Of a DNA stretch of 18,284 nt, positions 16,598 through 18,284 are shown one piece after another. Under the pieces are notes generated by a model. It was not told the origin of the DNA, did no database searches, and saw only the letters and a program-made list of their open reading frames with translations. Both the position numbers and the translations under genes were made by a program. This stretch comes from CAZZIQ01 sp964654355 (GTDB taxonomy: Bacteria > Pseudomonadota > Gammaproteobacteria > GCF-002020875), in contig CAZZIQ010000021.1 in NCBI GenBank assembly GCA_964654355.1, forward strand, positions 1 through 18,284, written 5' to 3'. The first letter of the stretch is position 1; each line of letters opens with the position of its first letter.

Positions 16598-17544
16598 GCA
16601 CTCACCTCGGTACGCTCGGCGATGCGCAATACCGCACTACGTGCACGTGGATTGCGCGCCAGCTCTTCAGCGCCCGCACGAATTGCACCACCGATTTTTT
16701 TCAGCCACTGCGGGCGCAGGCTCTGCTGCGGAATCTCTACAGGAAGATCATCAGCCATACCCGTCTGTCGCTGAATGAATTGCTTCACCCGGCGATCTTC
16801 AAGGGAATGAAAACTGATAACAGCGAGGCGACCACGCGGGGCTAACAATGCAATCGCCGCATCGAGCATACGATCCAATTGCTGCAATTCTTGATTGATG
16901 AAAATCCGTAGCGCTTGAAAGCTACGCGTCGCTGGATGTTTGAAAGGCTGCCCCGGCTTACCACGGCCCAACAAACGCTCAATCAACGAGGCCAATTGTT
17001 GCGTCCGAGTAAATGGTGCTTCTGCCCGATCATGCACGATCGCCTTGGCAATACGTCGCGACTGACGTTCCTCACCATACTGGTAAAGCACATCGGCAAT
17101 CGCTTGCTCAGGTGCATGCGCCAACCAATCGGCAACGGACTCACCTTGGGTCGGATCCATCCTCATGTCGAGCGGACCATCGTGCTGAAAGCTAAACCCA
17201 CGGGCAGCGTCATCCAATTGGGGCGAAGACACGCCAAGATCCATCAGCAAGCCATCCACCTTGCCTGCCAAACCGGCACGGCTCAGATGTTCTGGCAATG
17301 CAGCAAAATCGGAATGAATGACACTCACGCGCGCATCCTCGGCAGCAAGCTGTTCCGCAACGGCAATCGCTTGAGGATCACGATCGCAAACCCAGAGCTG
17401 GCCATCTTCAGCAAGAGACTCAAGCATGGCGCGACTGTGACCGCCACGACCGAATGTGGCATCGACATACAACCCGTGCGGCTGAATCCGCAAACCTGCG
17501 ATGGTCTCTGCAAGCAAGACTGGATGATGGACATGCTCGACCAC
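16594..17544 (-). CDS. rsmH: 16S rRNA (cytosine1402-N4)-methyltransferase RsmH (MraW)
   Basis: SAM-dependent methyltransferase that modifies C1402 in the ribosomal decoding centre. It has 316 residues. The N-terminus EHVHHPVLLAE is the conserved entry. The SAM site is DATFGRGGHS (28-37) with DRDP at 54-57; the catalytic region MDLGVSSPQLD is at 101-111, GFSF at 116-119, ATRSFQALRIFINQEL at 205-220, SFHSLEDRRVKQF at 244-256 and NPRARSAVLR at 298-307. The start must be the GTG at 17544, because an in-frame stop (that of mraZ) lies 21 bases upstream and no later start keeps the HHPVLL motif. No good ribosome binding site precedes it. It lies in the same reading frame as mraZ, and its stop overlaps ftsL. 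Confidence 0.98.
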   Translation of the reverse strand: MVEHVHHPVLLAETIAGLRIQPHGLYVDATFGRGGHSRAMLESLAEDGQLWVCDRDPQAIAVAEQLAAEDARVSVIHSDFAALPEHLSRAGLAGKVDGLLMDLGVSSPQLDDAARGFSFQHDGPLDMRMDPTQGESVADWLAHAPEQAIADVLYQYGEERQSRRIAKAIVHDRAEAPFTRTQQLASLIERLLGRGKPGQPFKHPATRSFQALRIFINQELQQLDRMLDAAIALLAPRGRLAVISFHSLEDRRVKQFIQRQTGMADDLPVEIPQQSLRPQWLKKIGGAIRAGAEELARNPRARSAVLRIAERTEVSA

Positions 17545-17565
17545 TCCGTGTGTTGCCTGAACGGG

Positions 17566-18030
17566 TTAAATCACCAGCTGCGCGAGATGCTCCGCCGGGC
17601 CTTCGCCTACGGCGGCATCCTGGTTTTCCGCAGCGAGATACGCGTCTTCACTCCACAACTCAAATTTCTGACCCACACCCAAGAGACGCGCCTTGTGATC
17701 CAACCCCACACGCTCGCGCAAAGTTGGCGGCACCAACACACGGCCCGCGCCATCCAAGGTCACATCTTCGGCATGCCCGGTCATGCGACGCACAAAAGCG
17801 CGTTCCGGTGCATTGCTCATGGCGGCGGTTGGCAGACGCGATAAACGCGCCTCCACCTCTTCCCAAATCGGCAGCGGATAGACAAAAAGACAGGAATCAT
17901 GGGGATGCAACGTAATGACGAGATGGTTCTGCGCGCGCTCCATCAGCTGGGCGCGATAACGCACCGGGACCGACATACGGCCCTTCGCATCGAGACTGAT
18001 TGCACTGATTCCGCGCAGAGAGAAAGACAC
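17566..18030 (-). CDS. mraZ: Transcriptional regulator MraZ
   Basis: DNA-binding protein of the AbrB-like MraZ fold, which forms rings and, in E. coli, represses the dcw operon. It has 154 residues (E. coli has 152). It shows the expected tandem repeat, each half with a DxxxR motif: DAKGR (14-18), followed by SVPVRYR, and DGAGR (93-97), followed by VLVPPTLRE. The middle part LFVYPLPIWEEVEARL (48-63) and KFELWSEDAY (122-131) are also typical. Translation starts with GTG at 18030, six bases after a strong AGGAGG. First gene of the cluster; the two TGGGA boxes upstream are its probable operator, so it is likely autoregulated. A 21 bp gap separates it from rsmH. Confidence 0.98.
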   Translation of the reverse strand: MSFSLRGISAISLDAKGRMSVPVRYRAQLMERAQNHLVITLHPHDSCLFVYPLPIWEEVEARLSRLPTAAMSNAPERAFVRRMTGHAEDVTLDGAGRVLVPPTLRERVGLDHKARLLGVGQKFELWSEDAYLAAENQDAAVGEGPAEHLAQLVI

Positions 18031-18036
18031 GCGGCG

Positions 18037-18042
18037 CCTCCT
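18037..18042 (-). promoter_or_regulatory. mraZ ribosome binding site
   Basis: AGGAGG preceded by a run of A on the coding strand, six bases before the GTG at 18030. It is the strongest Shine-Dalgarno match in the window and decides the GTG start of mraZ. Confidence 0.85.
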
Positions 18043-18086
18043 TTTTTAGCTGGATTGGGCGGCGGGCGTCCCCGTCTCACACAATC

Positions 18087-18101
18087 TCCCACTTATTCCC
18101 A
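18087..18101 (-). promoter_or_regulatory. Probable MraZ operator: two TGGGA boxes 10 bp apart
   Basis: On the coding strand TGGGA occurs at 18101-18097 and again at 18091-18087, separated by five bases, so the period is one helical turn. This is the known spacing of MraZ-binding repeats (TGGGN with five-base spacers) before dcw clusters. Degenerate copies continue in phase on both sides (TGTCG at 18111-18107, TGTGA at 18081-18077, GGACG at 18071-18067). The boxes lie just downstream of the -10 element, near the expected transcription start, which fits repression. Binding itself is inferred. Confidence 0.75.
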
Positions 18102-18110
18102 CTCGGCGAC

Positions 18111-18138
18111 ACTATAAACCACGCAAGGGGCAAGTCAA
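18111..18138 (-). promoter_or_regulatory. Probable sigma70 promoter of the dcw operon
   Basis: On the minus strand, TTGACT (18138-18133) and TATAGT (18116-18111) are separated by 16 bp. Each hexamer matches consensus at five of six positions. The transcription start is expected near 18104, giving a leader of about 75 bases with the MraZ boxes at its beginning and the mraZ ribosome binding site at its end. Confidence 0.75.
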
Positions 18139-18140
18139 GG

Positions 18141-18284
18141 AATTGGAGGCGTTTTCTGGAAAAAACCTACTTACAGATCAACAACATAGAAGAATTCAAA
18201 AAGAATAGATGAAACAGAACGCTGGATTTCAATAATCGAGCGAAGTCTAGAAAATATTATATAACTAATTGATTTATATAAAAA
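18141..18284. other. AT-rich non-coding block upstream of the dcw promoter
   Basis: By hand count 41 of 144 bases are G or C (about 28%), and only two of the last 34 bases, against clearly GC-rich genes on the other side. I find no open frame of useful length and no tRNA or repeat array; stops occur in all frames. It contains two copies of the self-complementary octamer TTATATAA (18257-18264 and 18274-18281). It may be an AT-rich intergenic region or the edge of a foreign segment, but it is too short to decide. Confidence 0.5.
18204..18232 (-). promoter_or_regulatory. Possible second, upstream promoter
   Basis: TTGAAA (18232-18227) and TCTATT (18209-18204) are separated by 17 bp on the minus strand. 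The -10 is poor (four of six) and the stretch is very AT-rich, where such matches arise by chance, so this is a weak call. Confidence 0.2.

Noticed and set aside
16177..16845. A 222-codon plus-strand open frame opposite ftsI, ftsL and rsmH
   Set aside because: It crosses three real genes on the other strand and has low-complexity Ala/Thr/Pro-rich content; a shadow frame.
17325..17534. A 69-codon frame inside rsmH with a good GGAG before its ATG
   Set aside because: Not accepted as a gene because its sequence has no family features and it lies inside the conserved 5' part of rsmH; kept only as a question about rsmH initiation.
16915..17844. A 309-codon open frame on the plus strand opposite rsmH and mraZ
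   Set aside because: It lies wholly antisense to two clearly conserved genes, its codons align exactly with theirs in register, and it has no recognisable domain. It is a typical GC-rich shadow frame.
18257..18281. Paired TTATATAA palindromes as an origin or operator
   Set aside because: They lie in a nearly pure A/T stretch at the window edge, where such octamers are expected by chance; no DnaA box or other supporting site is visible.
1..18284. CRISPR array, insertion sequence, tRNA or rRNA gene, or novel defence-type system
   Set aside because: No regularly spaced repeats, transposase motifs, terminal inverted repeats, tRNA-like folds or rRNA sequence were seen; the window is filled by well-known dcw genes.

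Overview
The window is an almost complete division and cell wall (dcw) cluster. All of its genes lie on the minus strand, so they read from right to left: mraZ, rsmH (mraW), ftsL, ftsI, murE, murF, mraY, murD, ftsW, murG, murC, murB, ddlB, ftsQ, ftsA and ftsZ. The left edge of the window cuts ftsZ just before its C-terminal tail. This gene order, the meso-diaminopimelate signature in MurE (DNPRSEDP), the short single-span FtsL and the type of MurB (GSTFRNPPGD) point to a Gram-negative proteobacterium of the Gamma or Beta class. I lean towards a gammaproteobacterium but cannot name a genus from sequence alone.

Layout. Positions 18031-18284 hold no gene. They contain a good sigma70-type promoter (TTGACT, 16 bp, TATAGT), two exact TGGGA boxes spaced as MraZ operator repeats just downstream of it, and a strongly AT-rich stretch (about 28% G+C by hand count over 18141-18284) that contrasts with the GC-rich genes. 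Positions 17566-1109 are then coding almost without interruption. Of the 15 junctions between the 16 genes, ten are 4-base ATGA overlaps, two are 1-base TGATG overlaps, and only three have gaps: mraZ-rsmH 21 bp, mraY-murD about 8 bp, and ftsA-ftsZ 63 bp. I see no convincing terminator inside the cluster.

How the genes work together. MurB, MurC, MurD, MurE and MurF, with the D-Ala-D-Ala made by DdlB, build UDP-MurNAc-pentapeptide in the cytoplasm (MurA is not in this window). MraY and MurG turn it into lipid I and then lipid II. FtsW and FtsI polymerise and cross-link the septal wall. FtsL and FtsQ belong to the membrane complex that activates FtsW-FtsI, and FtsA anchors the FtsZ ring to the membrane. 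MraZ is the likely autoregulator of the operon, and RsmH methylates 16S rRNA.

All enzymes appear intact, with catalytic motifs present. I found no mobile element, CRISPR array, RNA gene or undescribed system. The points most worth checking concern regulation and translation starts: the promoter with its MraZ boxes, the density of coupled junctions, the murD and rsmH starts, a small hairpin before ftsZ, and the abrupt AT-rich upstream boundary.
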